Below, in pieces: positions 1 to 12,800 of a stretch of 64,000 nucleotides of DNA (its first letter is position 1; the number at the start of each line of letters is the position of its first letter). The notes under the pieces are model-generated. The model saw only the letters and a list, made by a program, of their open reading frames with translations, did no database searches and was not told the origin of the DNA. The stretch is from assembly GCF_000003815.2 (NCBI RefSeq), contig NC_049987.1:11466034-11530033 (forward strand). Direction: 5' to 3'. The position numbers and the translations under genes are program-made. This stretch comes from Branchiostoma floridae. Taxonomy: Eukaryota; Chordata; Leptocardii; Amphioxiformes; Branchiostomatidae.

Positions 1-3000
1 CTACCTGTGCCGTGATCGCAGGAGCTCGCCTGCAGGGCGTTCTGTCGCGAGATATACTCTGTCTGAACCTGATAGTCATCCCGTATAGCTAATTTTCCAT
101 TCCATCTGTGGATTAGTAGATTTTCATTTACGCTTTCGAGGTTTAGACCAGAGGACGGCGATTGTTTTCCAAAGGAGCATTTATTGCTTGAGTGCAGGGC
201 CTCGCTGGACCGACTCTGAGTGGTACTGCACACCACTGTAGCAGGCGGCATCATGTCTGACATTTTACTGCCTTTTATGGCAAAATGTCTGTACGCGATT
301 AGAGTTCAAGGGACCGACACAATCGCCATGAAAATAGGTGTGCAGTGTGTACTGTGAGAAAATGCAGTCGTCCTGATAACGGCAGACAGATATCAACCGG
401 GACACTTTAATTAATTTAGCGCCCGCAATGGCAAACTCGCAGTAGCAAGTTGATGGATAAATGTGATTAGTATATCATAGCCATTAGTCCCCACAGTGAC
501 TACTACTGTTACTTCTATGTGTGTGTTTGGCCTTTAATTTTCTTTGCTGTCTGGGAGATTTCTATCCTATGTCTACCCTAAATAGTGGAGAAAATATGCA
601 CCACCATAAATAGTGGAGAAAATATACATCATGGGCAAGTAAGGCCAGTAGGGTGTAACAGTGTGGATGATAGGCGTGTTTTTAGCCATATTGTTTGTAC
701 TTCATATTTTGCTGATATTGCGCCCTGTTATGGTTCTAAATGCAGTCACATGCTATCAATAAAGTAATAAACTTAGATAGGGGAGAAAGGGCCTAATTTG
801 ACTTGTGGGAAATCTTCATGTTCTAAACACTAATTGATCCTATAAAATATTCCCATAAAAATACAACCTCGTTAAGGTAGATGAAAAACACAGCAGCATC
901 AAAATGATAGTTAACTCTAATAGGTAGATAGGTAGTAAACTATATTCGAGATCTGGAAAAGAAAACTTATGAAAAACATTGGATATTATAAGCGTACTTT
1001 TTAAAGTGAGTGTAGGCTACTACACGTGTTTGTGGTATATTTCATTAATGAGGGCACGTATTGGCCCCTAGGGACCATACGCTTATAGAGAATACACCCC
1101 TTATGCACTGAAATCACAGTTACAATATTTTCAGCACTAAGAACGGTGACTGTATCCTCTCATGGCAAAACGATGTTGCCATCGCTTGAACTCAATACTG
1201 TATCTGCGTTTTATTTAGAACGAAGACATATTATATATTACATATTATATATCTCCGGAAGAATTATTACTTAAGATGGAAATAGAAGAAATGTCGAGGC
1301 GTCGATATTCTATATACCCTGACTAATAACACTTCAGTACATAGATGACATTTACTGTCAAATACGTGATCAACTATCTCTCAGGATAACTGCCCGCTTG
1401 TTATATTTATGGGATGTCAGAACAGTAAAAAAAACGTTGGCAACAATTCTAAATACTTTTTTGTGATCTAGTCCTAATAATTGCATTGATTTCAGTAGCA
1501 GGCGTAACAACACTCACCAAAAAAAAAGACAAACTACATTCATATAACTACTATGTAGTTAGATGAAAGTAAAATTAAACATTGTTATCTTCCCATATTC
1601 TGTTACTCGGCAAATGAAATTAATTCAAAATGAAGTTGACTTATCCCTGCTCTGATAATGAGTTACTTTATGAGCCACGTTAAACGCTTTAAAAGCCGCA
1701 GGCATGATGATGGAAGAGTTAGTGGAGCAGTCGGTGGATTTGCTTGATTACTTAAATTATTCAGGCAAGTGCTGTAGCAACAAATGACATTTCACCAGGG
1801 ATGTTCCAGAATTGATCCGTGCACGTGGGTTAAACATTCCGGGTTTCTTAGCTCTCTGCCTTCAGAAAATAACGATAACAATAATGATTTTGTTTTCTTA
1901 CAATTCCACCCATTCTTTGCTTCTTTTAAGATAATGTAAAGGCAGAATTGTTCGCGGTGGATTAATTAATGTTCGCGGTTTTCGCGGTGACCACTTCACC
2001 GCGAAAATTTTTCTGTTATGGTATTAGTTTGCAGTCTATGGTGTTACAGCGAAATCAAATCCCCGCGAACTTAAATCCATTTACAGTAGATGACTTTTAA
2101 TTTGTTTTCAAGTAGACTATCATTTTTACACAAATTAGGTACAAGGAAAATATGAAAAGGCAACAAGAAAGTCTCACATAACCCGTAATGCAAATGTACT
2201 TAGTGGGATAACTGCATTGTTCCCGACTCCTCCTTCATGTTTTTGCATGGTGTATAAAAATGCTTGACAGTGAAAATAGTGAAACCAAAGAACTGTCACT
2301 TCAGCTTCAGACATGGATCTACCTCCGAAACATTAATGGCTTATCTTAGTCTTAGAGTTTAGCTTAAGTAGGATTACTAAAACCAATCAAACATTTGATG
2401 AAGCCTCCAATGTATATTGAAAAGTAATCTTTATCATTAGAACCAGTGGCTCATTTCTCATAGGACTTGCTATAATAAGGGATCCGGAGTGAAACGTCCA
2501 ATTTTGAATGATGAGAAATCTGCACAAAATGAATACATAAAGATATATATTAAATGCAACGTCAGAAAGTGCTGATTCCTCGGTAGGATATGAAGGAAGT
2601 GAATGCGCTGCGCAGTGAGTCTAGACAAATGACTTGTGTACATTGCTTGATAAATAATAAATACGCCACGTCGCCGCGTGGTTGGGACCTGTAAATCATA
2701 TCATGATTAAGGCTGGAGAGAACTCCGCGGACAACAGCACGGCAACTCAGGTGTGATCCGCGGAGTATGCTGGCTATCCCCTGCGGCCATCAGTCTCAGA
2801 CATGCAGTGCACTTTGAGGGATTGTACCGGTAAATGCCAATGTTGGGCGTTTGAAATATTACAGGAGAAGGGATGAAATATTGAAAAGAAGATATAGGCA
2901 GAAATAATGTAAAGATAAGAAACAGATAACAGCGGTGAAACAGAAGAAAATGAATATGGCATGAAGACAGTAAAGGATATGGGCCATAATGGGATGCAAC

Positions 3001-6000
3001 CCACTTTTAACAGTTTGACGTTTCTTCATTTGTTCCGTCTCATTCGAGAAGAAAAGTAATCTTTAAATGACCTCTACTGTTTTGTATCCTTTTCTTCGGT
3101 TGTTCTGCTTAGTTCCTCTATAACTGCTGAAGCATTGTGAGCGCCACACTGCCATTTATCCAACTGTTCTTCACGGCGCCCTGCCTGACACCGGAGCCGT
3201 AACAGCGCTTATCACCGGCGCACAGGCGCAGCCGTACGGCTAACGGAGCAGGGCGGATCTAACGCTGACAACAGGGGAGAGGCTGCGCTGGTGATTTTCT
3301 CTCACTGGCACTTCGCGCTCAGCGCAAATGGGTCCCATTTGGGGAAAAAAGGCATCCGTCTTGTAGCGGGATCATAAAATCTAGCGTTAAGGTGTTCGCT
3401 ATTAAAGGCTGAATAATTTTGTTTGGTGGCAGTTTAGCCAACGTGAGTTGCTGCATTTGTATGCTTCATTGTATGGGTTCATCCACCTCTTATAGCTAAT
3501 CAATGACTATGGGTTCATGTATGAGAGAGAATACCCAGATAGTGTCTGGTAATGGATAGCTTTAGCTTTAGGAAACCGATATCACCTTTACATAGTACTT
3601 TCCGATCACAGACGGCTTGTTCAACTGTGTTTTCAGGAAATAGATCAATGAATTAACACTTGCGCATTTTATGTATTTCTTTATCATTATGACCATTGCC
3701 CGAGCAACAGACCTTTGGAAATACCGGGTTAATTTAGGCCGATGGCAGTATACTGTATAAGGAAATATTACTGATTGCTTGAGGATTGACTAAGTGGATG
3801 ATGGACTAATAAAGAAGGAGATGAATGACAGTTTTTATCTGAATTTAATGGGCTCATCTTTATGGATCTAAATTTTACTTGATTACCATTCCCACTTGTA
3901 ACAAAAGTTTGCAATGATTGAGTACTTCAAAGTAAGAAATCAATGATTTAGCAGTGTTTTGTTTTGTTTTATATATCTATTTTCAAGAGGCGTCTACTAA
4001 CCTCACGTACTGCACTGACCAATAGGAGACACTCCCTACGCATATAATAAGAACGACACATGTCCTACACCAGGCGATGCCACGCCTGCTTCTGAAGGGC
4101 ACATTACGTGACATCACCATAGGCAGAACACGAATATTGGGAGAGTTGTCATGTTCACACCGTTCTTTACACTCAAATATGACGGAACCACGGCATTATA
4201 CCAGCCCGAGTACCTGTGGGTGGCTGCTTCCTTACAACCTTCCCACGCAGTCTCGCATCTCTAGTTTCCACCTTGAACCCTCCGTCTTGACGCCTCGCAT
4301 TTATTTTCCTTGCCGACTCCACCTTTTACTGGACCCGGCATCGTATTTTACCTGCCTGGCTCTAATCAACTACCGGCAGGTGCGATATAAACCGCCCCGG
4401 TCAGGCTTTAATATGGGCTGGCCAAATCGCAATGAGTCGAGAAATTGGACGGTAAATTTCTGTCGCCCCGATTAACATAGCAGATTTGTTATACACTTCC
4501 CTGCAGCTAGATCATCGGCGATATGTGAAATATAAATGACGTAGTTCACATTAGCTGCTGTGCTGAACACCTTGCGGTTTGTGAGCGGAATATTCCACTG
4601 TATTCTGTCGGAGGGGAGACCATAAGATGTTCCCATCAGAGAATACAATACTGGCTTACCATACCACATAACAATTTTCACAGTTTATGGAATATTCCAA
4701 TGTTTTGAAGGCGTTGGCTATGAGAAATCATGGCCAATCATCAATATTACTTTGGATCATCCCAATGATAGCTTCAAAAGATACCATACAGACGCTCCTT
4801 TCCACACTAACGGATACTTTCTCTTCTTCTTTGTAAGTCTAGTCTCAGGAGACCATCTGTGCGCCTCTGGAAGGTTGACACTGACTATCGTGCACACTAA
4901 TACATGTTCAAAAATGCACTACTGTTCTCCGAGTATATACGCCATCTGGCGATGTATCTCAGAATCTAGGCAAAGCTTTCAACACACGTACTGGTATTTA
5001 CCGCGAGGACCTTTAAATGTTACACGGATGAAGGGCAGAGGAATATTCCGAGCGGGCAAACATAGCATGATTGGGAGTGACGTGTGTGTGCGCTCCAGAA
5101 ATCTAGTGACAAAGAACTTACCAAAGTGGTGGCTCAACAGACAAACCTTAGAAAACAGATGAATGAACTGTATGAGTTTCTTCATAAGATTTTATTCTCA
5201 TTTCATAATCATCTTTAACATCTTGGACATCAGACATTATGTTACTGGGCTTTAATAATGTTAACAGCAATACTTTTTTCAATCACCGATTGAAAGAAAA
5301 TCATTCCTAGACATTTGAAAGGTTCTACGAAAGGTAGAAGGTAACAAGATGAAGAAAACTTAATATTAATGACGACACAGAGAAGCCAGTAACTAACATA
5401 AATCTGGTCTACTTGTAATTTTAAGATAAACGATTGATAGTGACAGAATGCTTTGTGTGAAGAACACTGCATGCACATATGAAAGGAAACCATACAGAAA
5501 TGCATGGACCACTTCCTTTGCATGTGCGATGTAAATATGTATCATTGTTGGGATTCTGGGACTTGTACGTGTAATTATCAACCCAAGGTATAGAAAGATA
5601 GCAAATAGTCTCTGATCAGTACAGTCAGGTAAACTTCAATCTACAAGAAACTGCAAGTTTGTGACATGCATTCAAGTAAATGAGCATGATTCAACAGAGG
5701 AGTTAACTACATTTCATTGTACTTGGCCTATATCTTTTGTTCCTTATTGGAAACTGTAAGTGGCACAAGAATCATGGCTAATAAAAACATTGGTCCCAAA
5801 ACTGCTTTGTTGAAGGCTAGTTCTAAAAGCTTCCAATAGCTGATAAAGTTTCACCGTGGAATATCATTTACATGCTGAGACAAACTAATGCTAACTTCCT
5901 TACAATCCAAACAAAGGTTTGTGTAATGTGCTTCCCAGTACGACCTTTATGTCAATAATTCACACCTATATTGAAATACATAACAAATGTATTGCAACAA

Positions 6001-6859
6001 ATAAAGTCTACATAATAACTGGTCTGTAAATAAGGAGAATTCAGGCTGACCTTAAATTAAACATTGAAAATAAAGACAGTTCATAAAAAGAGGGTATTAT
6101 AGAAGTATAGACCCCCCCCCCCCAAAAAAAAATGTAAGACAATTACAACTCTACAGCATGGACTTAGTACAAATAAATGACAGATAACTGTTAGAGTATC
6201 ATCTCCATATCCATCCATGGCTTCTTTATTTGTATTCACAATAACTGCAGTCCTAGAACATTGCAGGGATAAATACACTGTACAAGTGTTGTATGAAGTC
6301 AAGACCATGTAAGCAGCTTTGGACAAGGCACAAAGTTTGGCTACATTTCTACTATCATTTCTAAGGAATGGCACCCTTACCTTCTAGAATCCTAAGATAT
6401 TTTGAACAATGGAAATAACAAGGTTAACTGGTCAACTTGGTGAGTTTTGCATATGAAGATGCTTAGATGTCTATAGAGCATTAGTCATGGTTACTTTAAA
6501 CACATCAACAATCTAAGGCAACAAGTTTCTTCAATGGAGGCTACTAAACAACTTTATAGAGTACACCAGTGGCGAAATAGAACTTTACAGAAAAAAGTCT
6601 TTCTCGTGAAATATTGCAGGAAATTCATCCATATTTGCCTGTAATGTAATTGTCTTTAGCATAGCCACATATCTTTCTCGACATAACATAACATTGAGGT
6701 AAAGTAAGTTTTCAGCTGAAAATTGCATCACCTAATGTTGTAGATGAAACTTATACTGCAGCCAGCTAACTTTTTGTATGATTTCTTTCTACTCCTTTCT
6801 TAATGTGCATGAAAATATCTTTTGGCTCCTTTTCTTCATCAACCATGCACATTCTGTCT
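1..6859. other. Region downstream of SENP6 without a recognisable gene
   Basis: I see no conserved exon, tRNA or rRNA here. Open frames are short and not conserved in character; the longest is 132 codons at 4077-4475. The part next to 6860 should contain the SENP6 3' UTR. A minus-strand AATAAA at 6225-6230 is a possible poly(A) signal. Minor structure: two adjacent copies of AAATAGTGGAGAAAATAT near 582-626, a CpG-rich patch about 3165-3310, and a C homopolymer at about 6112-6122. A degenerate inverted-repeat element is listed separately. Confidence 0.5.
1932..2088. mobile_element. Degenerate TA-flanked MITE with TTCGCGGT-rich ends
   Basis: The left end has TTCGCGGTGGATTAATTAAT and the right end CCCCGCGAACTTAAATCCAT then TTACAGTA. 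This is the same layout as the better-preserved copy at 49600-49805. The left terminus is decayed (TAATGTAAAGGCAGAA). No coding capacity. Confidence 0.6.
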
Positions 6860-9800
6860 CTATGTTTTATCATCTCCTTTGTCGCTCTGTTCTTCGGTTA
6901 GTTGTTGAATGAGCCCCTGCAGTTCCCATCGTTTCCTCTTCACCCTCTGTCTGGAGAACCAGTGCTCCAGGCCACTCAGAGGGAAGGAGTAGTCCTGGAT
7001 GGGGTTCTAGATTGGTTGATACAAAGTTATTAAACTTTAAGCCACATACACAATGCAAAAGACATAAATGTATGATGTATGAGTGTCAAAAGATTAGAGA
7101 TTTTTCCTTTAAAATATCTCGACTGTGCTACAATGTACTGTACTGTATCACATTCTAGAATATCTGTACAACAACAGTTAACAACAAGGGAAGAGTTCTT
7201 CTTTTTAATATACATCGTGTTATCCCTTAGAATAGAGGCCACTAGCAGTCTGCTATCAAGACATTGCATCTATATGCAAGCATGTTTAATCCTTGCAAGA
7301 TGGGGAACAACAGACAGTAAACCTGATGGAGAGATGGAGTGAATTACAAGCTTTAAACAAAAGGAGACAGCAGACTTACACTGAAGAAGGTCTCCACATA
7401 CTGCAGCAGGAAGACTCCACAGTCACTGTAGTTGGTCTGCTGGGGTACCTTAGGGTTAGCTCCCTTCATGTTGTTAAACTCTCTTTTGGGCTGGTCTTTT
7501 TTTCTGACTTCCCATTCTACTGTCAGGTACCTGTGTTTGAAACAACACTAATTAAGACTATTCAAGTTGCACTTATATTTATATTTCAAATGGGCCAGTT
7601 CATTATCATTGTTTATAGAAAGTAGTAGATACTAAGTACAGACTGTCAAAGCCAGTCATTTTTGCTAGTACAGAACACAGATAACTTACTCTTTGAGGTT
7701 TTTCATGACATGCGCTCTCCTTGGTCCTCTAAGAGAGTCAAAGAGGAGGATGCAAGGTCTGGGGAAGAAAAAATGCTTCATTAAAGAAATATCTTTGGAA
7801 AAACTGCTAACATCTACAGATCAAATTTATCTACTAGTATTTAATTAAATTCTTCAAGTTGATTAAAGTCAAGGAAGGCTAATGACAAAAACAAAGTGAT
7901 AGAAACTTTGTGATTATCACAGCAACAACATGACATTACCTTCTTCTGATGGACATGGTTGGCAGTGATTGGTCTGACATGGCAGATGCTGATTGGTCAG
8001 AGGCAGAGTCATCCATCATGGACTGATCTTGTGACCGGGTTGTGTCTATTGCACTGGCTGGTGTCTACATGATTGGAGGAACAGAAATGACATTGAAAGG
8101 CAATTCTTTGTTTCCATGTCAGGCAATAACCAAATACACCAAAACAGATTATAATCTTACATTTCCGTTGTTATCTCATGTAACATTACAGGGCTCGAAA
8201 TACCACATGCATATGCAAGTTTGTGCAAGTAAAATTGGTGTGGTGCAAGTAAGTTTAGACCAAACTTGCACCAGTGCAAGTTACTTTTGTCCTCTAATAC
8301 CTGACATTAGAAAAAGCTTACACACACCGAGAATATTGTCTGTCATTGAAAGGTAAAAGAAGATAACACTGAATAAGAAAAAGCCTAAATTTGTTATTTC
8401 TAAATTTGGTTAGACATCCAGGTAAACTATTTATTTTAGACAAATCCATCTCTACAATGCTAATGATTACTATGGTGCTGTCTTACCTTGATTTGCATAT
8501 GAGTTACATTTGCATACTAATTAGTGACTTTAATATGTTCAACTGGTTTTTCCAGTTATATGTATTGTATTGAGTTGTTCTACCACTTCATTCTGAAGAT
8601 GCTTAAGAATAGTTACTGTGATGGATGTCACTCGAGTCCAGAAGAAATCTATGGATCTTATCGAGTTGTAGACATTGAATTGTCTTTAATTGAGGCTAAA
8701 TTCACAGTTTTTATGAAACAGTTTGTACAATTTCAAACCAAAAATAAAATATGCTACGGAAAAACATCCAAACATGTGGTCTTTACCGGTATGTATCCCC
8801 ATTTACTCAGACACGTACATTTGCAAATTTTCAGAAGAGGAGATAAGGGGTTAAAAGTTCACTATTTTGGGTTGTGCAAGTAAGTTTCTTTTGGTGCAAG
8901 TTACCTTTGGCTTAACTTGCACAGGTGCAAGTTGACTGAAAAGTGTATTTCGAGCCCTGCATTATATTTCGACAAATATCATCATAACAACAGTCATTCT
9001 AACACTGATGATGATGTATGACAAAAAACGAAACGTTGGAAGTGAGTACTATCTTGATTGTGCTTCAAGAACCTTACTATATGAGCAATTGCCAACCTGA
9101 TGAAATTATTCATGGATCATCATAACAAATATCATCATAATACTTACTTCCCTTCCAACTCTATCCTCTGTTTCCATTGGTTCTCCTTGCATTGCTTCAG
9201 CTCTTCTCTCATCTGTCTCCATGCTATTCTTCCCTTCTTCACTCAATTCTTCCTGGTCCTGATCAACATCCATCTTCTCCTCATCACCCTTTCTGTCCTG
9301 CTCTGCATCAGGGAACTTCAACTTCTTCCTTGGAGATGTAGCAGACTGGATAACACTGTGTTTTACTTCATCAATAAAGTGTCTAGAATCCTGATTCAGA
9401 CTTTCTTCACTTTTCTTCCTTGGGGAGTTCCTTTTGCTGGGAGAAGACTGTTGTGAAGACTGAGACGTGGAATCTAAGGAGCTGCTAGCAGCATCAGCAC
9501 ATTTCCGTGGGGAGCGTCTTGGGTTGAGGGAGACTTTCTCCATAGTTTCGTAGCATTTTCTTGGAGACTGCCGAGATGCAATTCTTTCCTCTTCCACTAT
9601 TTGGCTGGCAAATGCTGCTTCTATCTGTTCTCTTGTCAAAGGTTCTGTCTGTATGCCTGTGGAATAAATAAAAGATTGAGATGCTTAATGTCTAAACAAT
9701 GAAAACGGTAAGGGAATAACATAACCATAGCAAGCAGTAATATTAATGATATTCTTCAATGCACAATGGGAAAGAAACAGTAAATGTGCGAAAGACATAT

Positions 9801-12800
9801 CTGACTTCTTGTTTATGTAAGTTCTTATGTCAGTATTTGTACAACTAAATAAATATGAATGATATCACTGCGTTAGAACCTGCTTACCTTTAGTAATAGA
9901 TCCCTGTGAACTCGAGCTATCATCGTCTTCCTGACCTTCAGATGACCTCACAGATGATTGAGATGAGGCTAATGCTGTGTCGTGACCTTTCACCTGCGAC
10001 CTTTGCTCACTTGTGACCTCTGCTGTGTCCTGTGAACTCTGCTGTGCACTAGACCCGCTTTCTTCCGTGGACTGTTGTGTTGTTTGTTCTGGGTTTGAGG
10101 CAGGGGTTGAAGGTCGGGTGGGAGGATCGAGGTCAGGGGTTGGAGGTCGGGTCAGCCGGGGCACGAATGTCGGATGTGGATCCTCCTTGTCTAAGCCGGG
10201 GAAACAGACAACTGCAAGGTACCAGTGGGCACTAGTGCAGGGAGAAAAGATATCACTGGTGTTTGAAATGTCAATTCTTCACTAAGGTTCAAAGATGAGT
10301 TAAATGGTTGAAAGTAAAAAGTCTGAGGGATGCAAATTGTGTTTATGTCTACAGATAGACTTACTGTTCATTGATGGGCACGATGACGAAGTCCTTAGAG
10401 AACAGATCGACATGTCTCGTCCAAGTCTTCACCCGACTGTGTCTCCTGTGAATAGGTCTGGGGAATGGAACGTGGAAGTTTCATCATGAAAAATTCATAA
10501 CACTTCAATAAAGACATATGAACTACAAGGAAGATGTGAGTTGATACAGTGGAAAATACTGTAGATAGGAAAATGTTTTCAGTGGTTTCATTTCCCTTGT
10601 TTTGAGGTTGAATCTTCATAACAAAATCATGGCACTGCAATAAGTGTTTTGGTGCTAGAGTTAGGGTATTGTTTTGACTGTGAACTTAAAGTATTGTGAA
10701 AATGAATGGATTTACGGTAGATTGCATGCATCATCTCCAACTTACGTAGAGTGCATGTTGTCCTCAGATCTGGTTCTTACATGGTCCCTCTGCATCAGCC
10801 GCTTGTAGAAGAAGGAGCTGAAGATGTGAGTACGTTTCCTGTCCTCTTCACTCAGGACAGTGTTCATCAGGTACCTATAAAAGAGAGGGAACAAGAGCAC
10901 ACTGGTAAGCTTTGGTATCAACCTTCCCTGAACTTAGACAGGGGCCGATACTGACTTCCAAGCACTGTTGACCCATTGCTGACGTAACACTTCCTGTCTG
11001 GATGTGTGACATAGGCTTTGGGTCCTTTCAACTTGATAAGAATCAGAGGACTGATCGAAAGCTTGTTGGTACATGTAAGTGCTTTATTTTGTGTACGAAT
11101 GTAAAGTCTAATATTGCAACATAATGTCATTGCCCTATCAATGATGTTATTGATAAGAAACCTGACAGATTTGAAAATGTTCTAAGTATGATGTATAAAA
11201 TGTGTCTATAGAAAAATTACAAATACTCAATTACCCTTAGGCTAGAAGATATCATTGTTTTATGCTTATCATGAACAAAAAGTACCTAAAAGTAAGACGT
11301 AGTTCACAAGAGAGATATTACACAGAATGAGGTACATGTAGATATAAGTCTAAGAGTAAGCCACTCACTTGAGATAGAAGTCTATGATGACATCATTGAG
11401 AAACTCTCCATCCCTCAGACACCACAGGTCCTCTGTTGTCACGGTGATACCACCAGACGCAGGGGGTGGGGGATACACCATCAGCCTAAAGGTGGGAGGG
11501 ATAAAAGACAGTTAAGTTCTGGTACATACTAACAATGAAGTGGGTGTTAAGAATAAATGTCTTCCAGACTTGCAAAAGACTTGAAAAAAAGCACTTTGGG
11601 TGTACAGACATGCAGTTGTCTGAAGATACATGTATACCACTTCAAGAATGTTTAAAACAACTCACTTTTGGATAGGCCCAACAAAACCATCCCTGTCGTC
11701 CTCCTCATGATCACGACATGCAGGGGAGCTTGATCTACTACTCGTTTCTGGTAGGGACACCCTGTGTTCATTAATGGTCTTCCCCTGGCTGGATCTGGCA
11801 TAAGTGGACGATCTCCTGGGTTCTGTAGATGGCCTGTGGGGTGTCGGGGATGGTGTCTGGGCCTCGGTAGATGTGGCCTTGTAGCTGGTGGATGGGTCCT
11901 GTTTGGCCAGCACTGACTGTGTAGTTATGAAAGTGGTTTTCTCAGACTGTTCAATAAAAAGATGTTGGAGGAGAGAGTAGAGAAAGAACACTTCAACCAC
12001 AGCACACAGGCAGAGAAGATATATGGCATCACCACTGTACAAAACTACAAGACTATTAGAATGGCCAGAAAACACACTGTACATAATACGCTCCTCAAGA
12101 AAATTCTTTACAGATTCATAGGTGATGCTGCAGTGATCCTGAGTATTTAGCATAACTCTAGACAGCAAGCAACAGATGTTTCAAGCGCACAAAAGTCATG
12201 CAAACTTTGGTCAGTAGCTTTGTAAGCTAGAGAACAGTTGGGCACAATTTCCAACTGCTGCATGGTTACTACAGAGTGTTAGACAAGGGATTAGATTGTG
12301 TAGATAGAAAACACTACAGATGCCAGTACAATCCATATTTGTGTCTATGTAGACAGTAATAGTATAGCATATCACAAGAGCTTTGCAGGCACACAGCACT
12401 GTAAAAGCTAGTTATATTACACTTTGCACATCTAGCTTCAAGTGTTCTTTAAAACTATCCAGCAAATATGCCTGTAATGTGCTTGATGAATGCAAATGCT
12501 TCTCCTACCTTTTGGAATGGCTCTTTGACCTCCAGCGCCATGAGAATATTGTTGGCCTTCTCCTTGTCCTCCACCTCTACAAACCCATGCTGTGATGAGA
12601 AGGTCTGCAGGTGCTGCCTGATGACATCAGCCCGAGTTGGGGGGACTGGTGCATGGAGGAGCAGGAGGATGTACTTCTCACTAGCATCTAGGGAGAAACA
12701 CACATCATAACCTTTATCATGACCAATGAAAGAATAGCTGAACTTGATTGACACATCCATTTCACTTTTACTTTCATACATTTGTACTTTAATATCTACT

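Noticed and set aside
4077-4475. 132-codon open frame on the plus strand
   Set aside because: No recognisable domain, no codon-use contrast I can see, no splice context or neighbour support; could be chance or a lineage-specific transcript.
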